Of a DNA stretch of 64,000 nucleotides, positions 11,342-18,733 are shown one piece after another. Under the pieces are notes generated by a model. The model saw only the letters and a list, made by a program, of their open reading frames with translations. It ran no database searches and was not told the origin of the DNA. Origin of the DNA: CADCVQ01 sp038260305 (GTDB lineage: Bacteria; Actinomycetota; Thermoleophilia; Solirubrobacterales; Solirubrobacteraceae); contig JBBSNY010000001.1 of assembly GCA_038260305.1 (NCBI GenBank), positions 310,001 to 374,000 on the forward strand, written 5' to 3'. Within the stretch, counting starts at the first letter, position 1, and the number at the start of each line of letters is the position of its first letter. Made by a program: the position numbers and the translations under genes.

Positions 11342-12187
11342 ATGTCCCATCCGGACCTCTTCGTCGTGTGCAAGAACTGTCAGGCCGAGGTCAGCCCGTA
11401 CATCACCGAATGCCCGTACTGCGGCATGCGCCTGCGCAAGCGCGCGCCGAAGATCGAGCGCCCCGACGCGACGCCGCCGAAGCCGTCGCGGCGCCCGCAG
11501 CGCCCTGGTGCGCGCGGACGCGCGAAACCCTCCAGGCCGAGGTCCAAGGCCGCGTCGCCGCCGCGTCTCGGTCGCCTGCGTGGCGGCGAGATCCCGGGCA
11601 TCCGCGGCGATGACACCACGAAGCCGTGGGCGACGATCGTGATCGTCGCGCTGTCGTTCGGCATCTGGCTGACGGTCGTCTTCTACGCCGCTCCGAATTT
11701 CGCGCTCAGGGCGCTCGACGGCGACCCGTGGCTGTATCTGACCGCCTCGCTGCTGAACATCAACGCGGCCGCCCAGTTCGCCGTCGTCGCCGGGCTCGGG
11801 CTCTTCGGCTGGCTCATCGAGCGCCGCCACGGCGCCGTCGCGGTCGCCGCGATCTTCCTGCTGTGCGGTCCCGGCGCGCTCGCCATCGCCGTCGCGCTGG
11901 ATCCGGGGACGTTCGTCTTCGGCACGCAGGGCGCGGCGCTCGGCCTGCTGTGCGCCTGGCTCGTGCCGGCGCTCATCGCGCGCCGCCGCGACCCCGGCGA
12001 CGACGATGCCGACCTGCTCGGCGTGCTCGTCATCGCGGTCGTGCTGCTGCTCGTCCCGGTGTTGTCGCAGAGCTCGCTCGTCACCGGCGACGTGCGCACC
12101 GCGTTGGCCTTCTCCGGCCTCATCGGCGCCGGCCTCGGCGCCCTCGCCGGGCTCCTGCTCGGCGGTCTGAGGGCGAACCGCGGATAG
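11342..12187 (+). CDS. Zinc-ribbon protein with catalytically dead rhomboid-like domain
   Basis: 281 residues. The N-terminus is a zinc ribbon (CKNCQAEV, CPYCGMRL), followed by ~50 residues rich in Arg/Pro. About six membrane helices then follow the rhomboid layout (NAAAQFAVVAGLGLFGWLIERRHG). The catalytic GxSGA motif reads GTQGAALGLL, so the Ser is gone. The last helix (SGLIGAGLGALAGLLLGG) has no His where active rhomboids have one. It is therefore a pseudoprotease, perhaps a membrane chaperone or adaptor. TAGAAT at 11329-11334 ends 7 nt before the ATG. The stop TAG overlaps the next GTG by one base. Confidence 0.75.
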   Translation: MSHPDLFVVCKNCQAEVSPYITECPYCGMRLRKRAPKIERPDATPPKPSRRPQRPGARGRAKPSRPRSKAASPPRLGRLRGGEIPGIRGDDTTKPWATIVIVALSFGIWLTVVFYAAPNFALRALDGDPWLYLTASLLNINAAAQFAVVAGLGLFGWLIERRHGAVAVAAIFLLCGPGALAIAVALDPGTFVFGTQGAALGLLCAWLVPALIARRRDPGDDDADLLGVLVIAVVLLLVPVLSQSSLVTGDVRTALAFSGLIGAGLGALAGLLLGGLRANRG

Positions 12188-12534
12188 TGGTCGGCCAGAC
12201 CTACACCGCCGCAGAGGTCGATGCCGCCGTCGAGGCGCTCGCGGACCCCGAACGCTTCGGCCACGCCCAACAGATCGTCGCCCACGCCGCGCCCGGCCTG
12301 CAACGCGTGCTCGGCGCCGCGCTCGAGGCGGGCGGCTGGTTCGGCGAGGCACACGAGACGCAGCTGGCCCAGGTTTCGGGCATCGAGGATCCGACCGAGC
12401 GCGCGCGAGCGATCCACGCGCTGATCGCCGAGGAGACGCGCCTGGCGATGCTCGTCGGCGTCTCGGTCGGCTTCGAACTCGCCCGCGAGCTGAGCGCGCA
12501 GCGCGATGACAACGACCAAGGGAACCACCAATGA
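12187..12534 (+). CDS. Small helical protein of unknown function
   Basis: 115 residues, soluble, almost entirely helical and Ala/Glu-rich. The first residues (YTAAEVDAAVEALADPERF) and the final helix (TRLAMLVGVSVGFELARELS) recur in small actinobacterial proteins I cannot name. It starts at GTG 12187 (TAGTG overlap with the pseudo-rhomboid) and its TGA overlaps the next ATG by 4 nt, so three genes are translationally coupled. Confidence 0.7.
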   Translation: MVGQTYTAAEVDAAVEALADPERFGHAQQIVAHAAPGLQRVLGAALEAGGWFGEAHETQLAQVSGIEDPTERARAIHALIAEETRLAMLVGVSVGFELARELSAQRDDNDQGNHQ

Positions 12535-12806
12535 CCCACGCGATTGTGCTCGTCGAAGCCGAGCGCGACGTGATGTCCACCCTCGGAGGCGCGCTCGCCG
12601 AAGTGCAGGGCGTGCGCGAGGCCTACTCCGTGACGGGCGAGTGGGACTTCGTCTGCATCGTGCACGTGACCCACCACGAGGACCTGGCGAGCGTCGTCAC
12701 CGGCAGCATCTCGACGATGCACGGGGTGGCGCGCACGCACACGATGGTGGCGTTCGAGGCGTTCTCGCGCCACGACCTCGAGTCGATGTTCTCCGTCGGG
12801 GAGTAA
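12531..12806 (+). CDS. Lrp/AsnC ligand-binding (RAM) domain protein
   Basis: 91 residues forming only the effector-binding alpha/beta sandwich of Lrp/AsnC regulators (AIVLVEAERDVMSTLGGAL, VREAYSVTGEWDFVCIVHV, VARTHTMVAFEAFS). It has no DNA-binding domain. Stand-alone RAM proteins bind amino acids and can act as sensors or partners of full-length regulators. It overlaps the preceding gene by 4 nt, which suggests joint function with the small helical protein and the pseudo-rhomboid. Confidence 0.85.
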   Translation: MTHAIVLVEAERDVMSTLGGALAEVQGVREAYSVTGEWDFVCIVHVTHHEDLASVVTGSISTMHGVARTHTMVAFEAFSRHDLESMFSVGE

Positions 12807-12831
12807 GCCCCGGAGCGAGCGCGCGGGGGCC

Positions 12832-13035
12832 TCAGTCCTCCTGCCAGCCGCGGCAGAACCAGACCGAGCGGTCCTTCCAGTCGTGCGCCATGAGCGCGAC
12901 GCCGACGGCGCCGGCGAACGTCAGGACCGCGCCCGTCGCGCCGTGATGGCAACGCTGGCCGTAGATCCACAGGCGACGGCGAACGCCGTCGTAATGAATC
13001 GGCTTGTGCAGGTATGTAGTAGTCGTCGTGGCCAT
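12832..13035 (-). CDS. Small membrane-associated protein
   Basis: 67 residues starting MATTTTTYLHKPIHYDG, with a single hydrophobic segment (GAVLTFAGAVGVALM) and a terminal WFCRGWQED. It carries two Cys and several His. No family recognised. An AGGAGG lies 13 nt upstream of ATG 13035, longer than ideal. Divergent from the following gene. Confidence 0.5.
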   Translation of the reverse strand: MATTTTTYLHKPIHYDGVRRRLWIYGQRCHHGATGAVLTFAGAVGVALMAHDWKDRSVWFCRGWQED

Positions 13036-13156
13036 GTGATCATCTCTGCCTCCTAGATCGGACAACGGGCCAGGAAATACACAGTTGCGCTCCACGTTGG
13101 ATCATCTGTCCAGCGGCCGGGGAGCCGGCGCGGCCGGTCGCCGTCAGAATGAGCGC

Positions 13157-13813
13157 GTGTCCGTCGTCAAAGCGCAGTACGGCCCGACGCTGCCGGAGAT
13201 CCTGGGCCGGCGCTCGCGCGCCCTGCAGGTCGCGGTCGTCGTCGTGCTCGTGCTCGCGGTCGCCGTCGGCGCAGCGGTCGCGCTGCGGGCCCGGGCGCAG
13301 GAGACGGCGATCATCGTGCGCGGCCCCGTGACGTTCAACCTCGTCTACGGCGACCAGCTGCGGCGCATCTCCCAACCGCGCTCGCTGTTCGCGCTACGCC
13401 GCGAGCGCGGTGGTCTGTTCCTGGACTCCTACGTCGTGCGGGCGTTGAACCTGCCGCCCTACCGGGGCGTCGTCGGCGGCACCCTGCCGCTCTACGCATA
13501 TGGCTACCTCGAGCGCCTGCGCGCGCACTATGGCTCGTCCGAGCTCGTGGGCGAGGGGCGCACGCGGATCAACAACGGCATCGGCTACCAGGTCATGCTG
13601 CGCGCCAAGCGCGACGGGCGCACGCTGTACATCCGCCATCTGCTGCTCGTCCCCGACCAACCCGACGGAGAGCGTCGCGGCGTGATCCTCGAGCTCGAGT
13701 CGACGCCCGCGGCGGGAACCCCGAACGCGCTCGGGGTCGGCAACGCCGGGCCATTGAAGCAGGCGCTGCGCTCGTTTCGGTTCGGGACCGCGCGCGAGGG
13801 GGGCACGCAGTGA
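13157..13813 (+). CDS. Single-pass membrane protein with extracytoplasmic domain
   Basis: 218 residues. A short cytoplasmic stretch, one helix near residues 22-42 (VAVVVVLVLAVAVGAAVAL), then an external ~170-residue alpha/beta domain (VTFNLVYGDQLRRIS, GIGYQVMLRAKRDGRTLYIR). Unknown family. GTG 13157 is chosen because CAGAAT at 13145-13150 ends 6 nt upstream and the reading matches the usual length of the N-tail. Its TGA overlaps the next GTG (GTGA), coupling it to CsaA. Confidence 0.65.
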   Translation: MSVVKAQYGPTLPEILGRRSRALQVAVVVVLVLAVAVGAAVALRARAQETAIIVRGPVTFNLVYGDQLRRISQPRSLFALRRERGGLFLDSYVVRALNLPPYRGVVGGTLPLYAYGYLERLRAHYGSSELVGEGRTRINNGIGYQVMLRAKRDGRTLYIRHLLLVPDQPDGERRGVILELESTPAAGTPNALGVGNAGPLKQALRSFRFGTAREGGTQ

Positions 13814-14151
13814 TCGAGCGGTTGATCCAGTACGGCGACTTCGAGAAGGTCGACATGCGCGTCGGACGGATCGTCGCCGTCGAGGACTTCCCCGAGGCGC
13901 GCACGCCGGCGTGGAAGCTGCGCATCGACTTCGGCCCGCAGATCGGCGAGAAGCGCTCCTCGGCGCAGATCACGAACTACACGCGTGAGCAGCTCGAGGG
14001 CCGCCTCGTCGTCGCCGTCGTGAACTTCCCGCCCCGCCAGATCGGCCCGGTCCGCTCCGAGGTGCTGGTGCTCGGCGCCGTCGCCGACGATCATCCGGTG
14101 CTGCTGCTGGAGCCCGACGCCGGCTCGCGGCCCGGCGATCGCATCGCCTGA
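13810..14151 (+). CDS. csaA: CsaA-like tRNA-binding domain chaperone
   Basis: 113 residues of the OB-fold tRNA-binding domain: DFEKVDMRVGRIVAVEDFPEA, KLRIDFG, RSSAQITNYT, GRLVVAVVNFPPRQIGPVRSEVLVLGA. Stand-alone versions are CsaA, an export-related chaperone that also binds structured RNA. It starts at GTG 13810 inside the previous stop codon, a 4-nt overlap. Confidence 0.88.
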   Translation: MIERLIQYGDFEKVDMRVGRIVAVEDFPEARTPAWKLRIDFGPQIGEKRSSAQITNYTREQLEGRLVVAVVNFPPRQIGPVRSEVLVLGAVADDHPVLLLEPDAGSRPGDRIA

Positions 14152-14198
14152 GCGTGGCTCCAGGCTGAGCCCAAGACCCGCGCGGCCGCAGGCCGTGC

Positions 14199-15824
14199 TC
14201 AGCCGCCGGTGATGACCACGCTGTCGATGATGTGGTGCTGCACGCCGGCCCGCGTACGCAGCTTGATGCCCACGCGCTTGGCGCGGGCGGCCTGCTGCAG
14301 CGCGGCCGGGTTCGCACTCGCCCCGCCGCTGCCGGCAACGTTCTTCGTCGTGTCGGGCTCGGCCGGCGGTGCGGGTGGCGGCGGCGGGACCGGCGTCGTG
14401 GTCGTGGTCGTCGTCGGCGCGCTCGGCGGCCCCGTCGTGATCGCCAGATCCTGTTCGTTGAGCACGATCGGAGGCGCGGTGACGGGCTCGATCGGCCCGG
14501 CCACGCCGCCGGTCTGCTCGGGTGGCGCCGCGCCGTTGGAGAGCGTCGTGCTGTCGCTCTCCTCCTGCACCGGCGCGAGGCCCGCGAGCGGAGCGACGGT
14601 CGGGTCTGCCAGCGCGGTGCCGGGCGCCGGCGTGGACACGGGCTCGTTCGGCGTGACCGCCGGGTCCTTGCCGGGCTCGTCGGCCTTCGTCTTCGCCGGG
14701 TCGGTCGCCGCGAGCGCGGCCGTCGCGGGCGCGACCTTGGGCTTGGGAGCGGTGAACGGCTGCTGCGCCGAGGCGACGACCTCGGGCCCGGCCGCGCGGG
14801 GCGGCGCCTGGGCGGTCGCGACCGCGCGCGCCGGCAGCTTCGTCTGGACGTGCTTGACCTCGACCGCGCCGGCCGTGACGATCGCCGCTGCGGCGAGGCC
14901 GGCGGCCGTCTTCGTGGCGATCGTGCTGATCCCGGCGGTCATCGCGCTCGTGCCGCCGGTCGCGGCGACGCTCGCGGCGGCCGCGCCGGCAGCGCTGCCG
15001 GCGCCTGCCGATGCGGTCATCCCGAACTGCGCGAGCAGCGCCTTCTTGAAGAGCAGCAGCGGGGCCACGGGGAAGACGGCGGCGAGCGCCTTGTTCGTGC
15101 TGCGCAGCTGGGACTTGAAGCCCTGGCAGCGCTCGCAGCCGCGGACGTGTCGGCGGACGGGGGCGGTCGAGCGTCGTAGGCCCTCGGCGACCTCGCCGAG
15201 CTCCTCGCGGACGTCCTCACACGACAGGTGGCGCGCCTCGGCGGCCTCGGCGAGGGACACGCGCGCGCGCACGAGCAGCGACTTGACCGACGGGATCGTG
15301 GTCTCCATCGCCTCGGCGATCTGCTCGTAGGAGAGCGCGTCGATCTCGCGCAGCAGCAACGCGGTCTTCTGCGTCTCGGGCAGCTCCTGCACGTCGGCGA
15401 CGAGCAGCCGGAACTCCTCGCGCTTGTGGACCTTGTCGGCGGTCGATGCTCCGCCCTCGGACAGGTGCACGTCCATCGAGTCGACGCCGATCGCCTGAAC
15501 GCGGCGGAGGTGGTTCAGCGAGCGGTTGCGCGCGATGCGGTACAGCCACGGGCGCACGTTGATCGCGCGGTCATCGGCGAGGATCGCGTTGAAGGAGGCG
15601 GCGAAGACCTCCTGCAGGACGTCCTCGGCGTCCTCGCGCGAGCCGAGCATGTGCCGGCAGAAGGCGAGCAGGCGCGACTGGTAGCGCGCGACGAGCGCCT
15701 CGAAGGCGCCGTGGTTGCCGCGCCGCGCGAGCGCGATGAGACGCTCGTCGGACTGCAGGCGAAGCAGCGGGGTGGGACCCCGCAGGCCGACCTGCGTGGA
15801 GTGCTTGAGTGCTGAGGCTTCCAT
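14199..15824 (-). CDS. ECF sigma factor fused to zinc-finger anti-sigma-like and membrane domains
   Basis: 541 residues. Sigma region 2 lies at ~35-105 (GAFEALVARYQSRLLAFC, DAEDVLQEVF, RPWLYRIARN). Region 4 lies at ~140-195 (LPETQKTALLLREIDALSYE, TIPSVKSLLVRAR). A zf-HC2 zinc finger typical of anti-sigma factors follows at 202-233 (Cys202, His226, Cys230, Cys233). One membrane helix near 300-325 leads to ~220 external residues rich in Pro, Thr and Ala. The usual sigma/anti-sigma operon is thus one polypeptide, which could tether the sigma to the membrane until release. ATG 15824 is preferred; a TTG at 15863 adds 13 residues. Confidence 0.85.
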   Translation of the reverse strand: MEASALKHSTQVGLRGPTPLLRLQSDERLIALARRGNHGAFEALVARYQSRLLAFCRHMLGSREDAEDVLQEVFAASFNAILADDRAINVRPWLYRIARNRSLNHLRRVQAIGVDSMDVHLSEGGASTADKVHKREEFRLLVADVQELPETQKTALLLREIDALSYEQIAEAMETTIPSVKSLLVRARVSLAEAAEARHLSCEDVREELGEVAEGLRRSTAPVRRHVRGCERCQGFKSQLRSTNKALAAVFPVAPLLLFKKALLAQFGMTASAGAGSAAGAAAASVAATGGTSAMTAGISTIATKTAAGLAAAAIVTAGAVEVKHVQTKLPARAVATAQAPPRAAGPEVVASAQQPFTAPKPKVAPATAALAATDPAKTKADEPGKDPAVTPNEPVSTPAPGTALADPTVAPLAGLAPVQEESDSTTLSNGAAPPEQTGGVAGPIEPVTAPPIVLNEQDLAITTGPPSAPTTTTTTTPVPPPPPAPPAEPDTTKNVAGSGGASANPAALQQAARAKRVGIKLRTRAGVQHHIIDSVVITGG

Positions 15825-15970
15825 GGTGGGCCGATGGCGCGTCCTGCGCCCTACACGTTTCAAACCCCATAACGGGTCCGAAGTTCCGAGGTTGCGCGCC
15901 GAATGTTCAGCCTAGTCGCCCTCCGGTGAGCGCTGCACTGCAAGCTCACACAACGCTCACGAACTCGCGA

Positions 15971-16056
15971 TGCCCGGGGCGGGATTCGAACCCGCAAGCT
16001 CTCGCGAGCCAGCGGTTTTTAAGACCGCCTGCCTGTGCCGATTGGGCCACCCGGGC
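15971..16056 (-). tRNA. tRNA-Leu (anticodon UAA)
   Basis: The minus strand gives a GCCCGGG acceptor pairing with CCCGGGC, discriminator A, anticodon stem GCGGT/ACCGC around loop CTTAAAA (anticodon TAA), and a TPsiC arm GCGGG-TTCGAAT-CCCGC. The extra ~14 nt variable arm makes it class II, as tRNA-Leu should be. 86 nt, CCA not encoded. No att-like duplication is seen near it. Confidence 0.95.
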
Positions 16057-16097
16057 GCGCGGCTCATCCTACGCCGCACGCCCGCTGCGCTGGGCGT

Positions 16098-17051
16098 TCA
16101 GCGCGCGGCGGTCTTCAAGCGGCTCTTGAACACCGCGTATGCCGGCCGAGCCGAGCCGTCGGCGTCGACGAGCCCCGCATCGAAGCCCATGCAGTTAGCG
16201 CCGAACCAGTTGTAGCTGTAGAGCCGCTCGATGTCCTTGTCGTAGGTCTTCAGGAGGTCGAACATGAACTTCGTGCGACTTGCAGCGCGCGATGGGCTGC
16301 ATGGGAAGGCTCTGCCGAAGTTGACGGCGCCGCCGGTCTCCGTGTACCAGAACTTCGCGACCCTGTTGGACTTGCGCACGGCCCTGATGATCCGCGCGGT
16401 TCCGGGGTAGCGGTTGCTCGCCTTCCTGGCGCTGATGCGGCGGTTGACCTGCGAGTAGTTGTGGATTCCGATGATCCTCGCCGTCTTGCCGGAGGGGCCG
16501 GCGGCGGCGAGCCACTTCTTGATGTACGTCTCGACACCGGCCTGATCGAGGACGTCCAAGGCGACGATCTTGCAGCGCCCGCAGATCGTCTTGAACGCGC
16601 GGTAGTACTGCGCCGCGCGCTTGGGGCTCTTACTCGTCGGCTCGCTCTTGTGGTTGGCCTCGTTCCAGACGCCCCACTCGGTCACGCCGAAGGGCTTGTA
16701 GCGCGTGATCAGGGCCTTCGCCGCCTTCTTGTACTGCGCGACGCTCGGCAGCGTGCCCTGGCCTGGCGTGAGATTGTTCGTGTAAAGGTGCATGAGCACC
16801 TTGACATGGTTGGCTCGAGCGGTCGCGACGAATGCATCGGCCTTCGCGAGCTCGCCGGGGTCGGTGGCCGCATCCCAGGGGATGAAGTAGCGCGTCTTCT
16901 TGAGGTGCAGCGCCTTGTAGAGCGGGTCGGCGAACATCCTCGGACTCTGGTCCCCGATGCCGACGGCGACGTTGATCTTGGCGGCGGCGGTGGCCGGCAC
17001 GGCCATCAGGCACACGGCCATGAGTGCGGGGACAAGCAGGCGATGGGGCAA
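16098..17051 (-). CDS. Secreted clan GH-A-like glycoside hydrolase
   Basis: 317 residues with a signal peptide (VPALMAVCLMAVPATAAA). The TIM-barrel pattern carries the two carboxylates of clan GH-A: the acid/base in WGVWNEANH and the likely nucleophile in FWYTETGG. HVKVLMHLYTNN and ARIIGIHNYS are barrel strands. The exact GH family and substrate are uncertain. The start is TTG 17051, because AAAGGAAG (complement of 17059-17066) lies 7 nt upstream and the signal peptide begins there. The C-terminal AYAVFKSRLKTAAR is basic. Confidence 0.75.
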   Translation of the reverse strand: MPHRLLVPALMAVCLMAVPATAAAKINVAVGIGDQSPRMFADPLYKALHLKKTRYFIPWDAATDPGELAKADAFVATARANHVKVLMHLYTNNLTPGQGTLPSVAQYKKAAKALITRYKPFGVTEWGVWNEANHKSEPTSKSPKRAAQYYRAFKTICGRCKIVALDVLDQAGVETYIKKWLAAAGPSGKTARIIGIHNYSQVNRRISARKASNRYPGTARIIRAVRKSNRVAKFWYTETGGAVNFGRAFPCSPSRAASRTKFMFDLLKTYDKDIERLYSYNWFGANCMGFDAGLVDADGSARPAYAVFKSRLKTAAR

Positions 17052-17179
17052 GAGTTCGCTTCCTTTCGGCGTGGGAACAGTCCAGGTCCCATCGGCAGAA
17101 CCGTGCAACAACTCAAGCCTAGTGGTGCCGGCGCCGTCCGGCTACGGTCGAGCCGTGCAGGACGGCCCGACGCGGTTGC

Positions 17180-17860
17180 CTACGCCGCGCGCACACGCTC
17201 CAGGGGGGCGCCGACGCCGTCGAGCAACGCCCTTGCCAGGTTGTCGTCGCCTTCCACTCGCAGTCCGCTGTGGTCGGCGTCGGGGCCGAGCGCGTCGATC
17301 CAGTCGGCCTGCGTACCGGACACGCGAACGTCGGCGTCGGCGGACTCACACTCGCCGATCGTCACGCTGCCGCGGTCGACGGTCAGCGTGTAGCAGCGCG
17401 TCGTGTTGGCGTCGACCGCGACGACGAACTCGGCAACGCCGCGCATCGTCTTCGGCGGCTCGACGAGTCCCGGTGCGATGCGCAGGATCGCGCCGATGTC
17501 GATCGCCTCGGACTCGCGGGGCGCGGTCCAGGCCCAGTCATAGCCCCAGCGCGCGAGCGCGCCGAGGACGGGCAACAGCTCCTTCGAGCGCGCCGTCAGC
17601 TCGTAGTCGACGCGTGGCGGAACCTCGCGGTAGCGCTGGCGCGTGAGCAGGCCGCCGGCGACCATGCGGTTCAGGCGCGAGCGCAGCTGCTCGGTCGAGA
17701 TGCCGGGCAGGACCCGCTGCAGCTCGACGAATCGGCGCGGGCCGGCAGACAGATCGCGAACGATCAGCAGGGTCCACTTGTCGCCGACCAGATCCAGCGC
17801 GCGCGCATCAGGCGCCCACTGGTGGTAAGGGTGGCGTTTCGGGGTGGGGGTGGTGGGCAT
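17180..17860 (-). CDS. HxlR-family regulator with C-terminal SCP2-like domain
   Basis: 226 residues. Residues ~12-105 are the winged helix of HxlR/MarR-like regulators (LDLVGDKWTLLIVRDLSAG, FVELQRVLPGISTEQLRSRL). Residues ~135-225 resemble an SCP2 sterol-carrier fold (AEFVVAVDANTTRCYTLTV, VRVSGTQADWIDALG), so a hydrophobic ligand may be sensed directly. Divergent from the DsbA-like gene at 18044, with symmetrical operator-like sequences between. ATG 17860 is followed by family homology; longer forms start in poorly conserved sequence. Confidence 0.85.
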   Translation of the reverse strand: MPTTPTPKRHPYHQWAPDARALDLVGDKWTLLIVRDLSAGPRRFVELQRVLPGISTEQLRSRLNRMVAGGLLTRQRYREVPPRVDYELTARSKELLPVLGALARWGYDWAWTAPRESEAIDIGAILRIAPGLVEPPKTMRGVAEFVVAVDANTTRCYTLTVDRGSVTIGECESADADVRVSGTQADWIDALGPDADHSGLRVEGDDNLARALLDGVGAPLERVRAA

Positions 17861-17918
17861 CGTGGTCTTTCGCCTCCGAGGCGTGGGCGGTACGCCGTTG
17901 CAGGGACGTCGCTTCCAA

Positions 17919-17985
17919 GCGACCAAAGATAGGCGACGTTCCCCTGCGCCACCCGCTTTGGTCCAGATGTTGGACCTTTGGTCGC
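17919..17985. promoter_or_regulatory. Operator-like inverted repeats between HxlR gene and DsbA-like gene
   Basis: GCGACCAAAG at 17919-17928 is repeated inverted as CTTTGGTCGC at 17976-17985. A nested perfect hexamer pair GGTCCA-GATGT-TGGACC lies at 17960-17976. A TATCTT box for the minus gene overlaps the left arm. The layout fits an autoregulated divergent promoter bound by the adjacent HxlR protein. Confidence 0.6.
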
Positions 17986-18043
17986 GCAAGTGCAACGGAA
18001 GGTTCCCGCAAGTTCTCGGCCTGGCATCCGTTTACACCCCGTA

Positions 18044-18661
18044 ATGGACGTCGTCTCGCTCGAGAGGTATCGCAGCGCGGTGGCGCGTCGGCGCTCGGTT
18101 CCGCGCCGTGCCGCGCAGTTGCCGACGTTCTACTTCGACATCCATTCGCCGTACACCTACCTGGCGGCCGAACGCGCGGATCGCATGTTTGCGGGGCTGC
18201 AATGGGTCCCGGCAACGTCGCGTGCGCTCAGCCGCGGCACGGTGATCTGCGAGCTCGAGCGCGCGAACATCGCGCGCCGTGCGGAGGCGCTCGGCATGCC
18301 GATCGTGTGGCCGGTCGAGACGCCGACCCGCGGGCCCGGAGCGATGCGAGTGGCGTCGCTTGCGGCAGAGCAGGGCCTCGGCGCGGAGTTCGTGCTGGCG
18401 GCGGGACGGCTCGTGTTCTGCGGCGGCTACAGCGCCGACGACCCCGAGATCCTCGCCGAGGCGGCGGCCGCCGCCGGCATCGACTGGCAGGACATGCTCA
18501 AAGCCGTCGGGGACGCCGAGCGCGACCTGGCCGGCGAGGAGGTCGGTCGCAGGCTCGTCGCTGCCGGCGCTGATCGACTGCCGGCGCTGCGCGTCGGCCG
18601 GACGCTGTACTGCGGCGAGGATCGGCTGCATGAGGCGGCTGCCGCGCGGGTGTCGGCCTGA
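18044..18661 (+). CDS. DsbA/2-hydroxychromene-2-carboxylate isomerase-like thioredoxin-fold protein
   Basis: 205 residues with the family entry motif FYFDIHSPYTYLAAER, where Ser rather than CxxC marks the HCCA isomerase/GST-kappa branch. LPALRVGRTLYCGEDRLHE is the usual C-terminal block. The true substrate is unknown; a glutathione- or mycothiol-like cofactor is possible. Probably controlled by the divergent HxlR regulator. The ATG follows a TTTACACC stretch with no ribosome site. Confidence 0.75.
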   Translation: MDVVSLERYRSAVARRRSVPRRAAQLPTFYFDIHSPYTYLAAERADRMFAGLQWVPATSRALSRGTVICELERANIARRAEALGMPIVWPVETPTRGPGAMRVASLAAEQGLGAEFVLAAGRLVFCGGYSADDPEILAEAAAAAGIDWQDMLKAVGDAERDLAGEEVGRRLVAAGADRLPALRVGRTLYCGEDRLHEAAAARVSA

Positions 18662-18733
18662 CGGCTCGGTCCGGGGCGCGACCGCGGGCGTCGGGTGGAA
18701 TGTGAAGGGGCGGGCCACTAGGGTCGACGCGCG

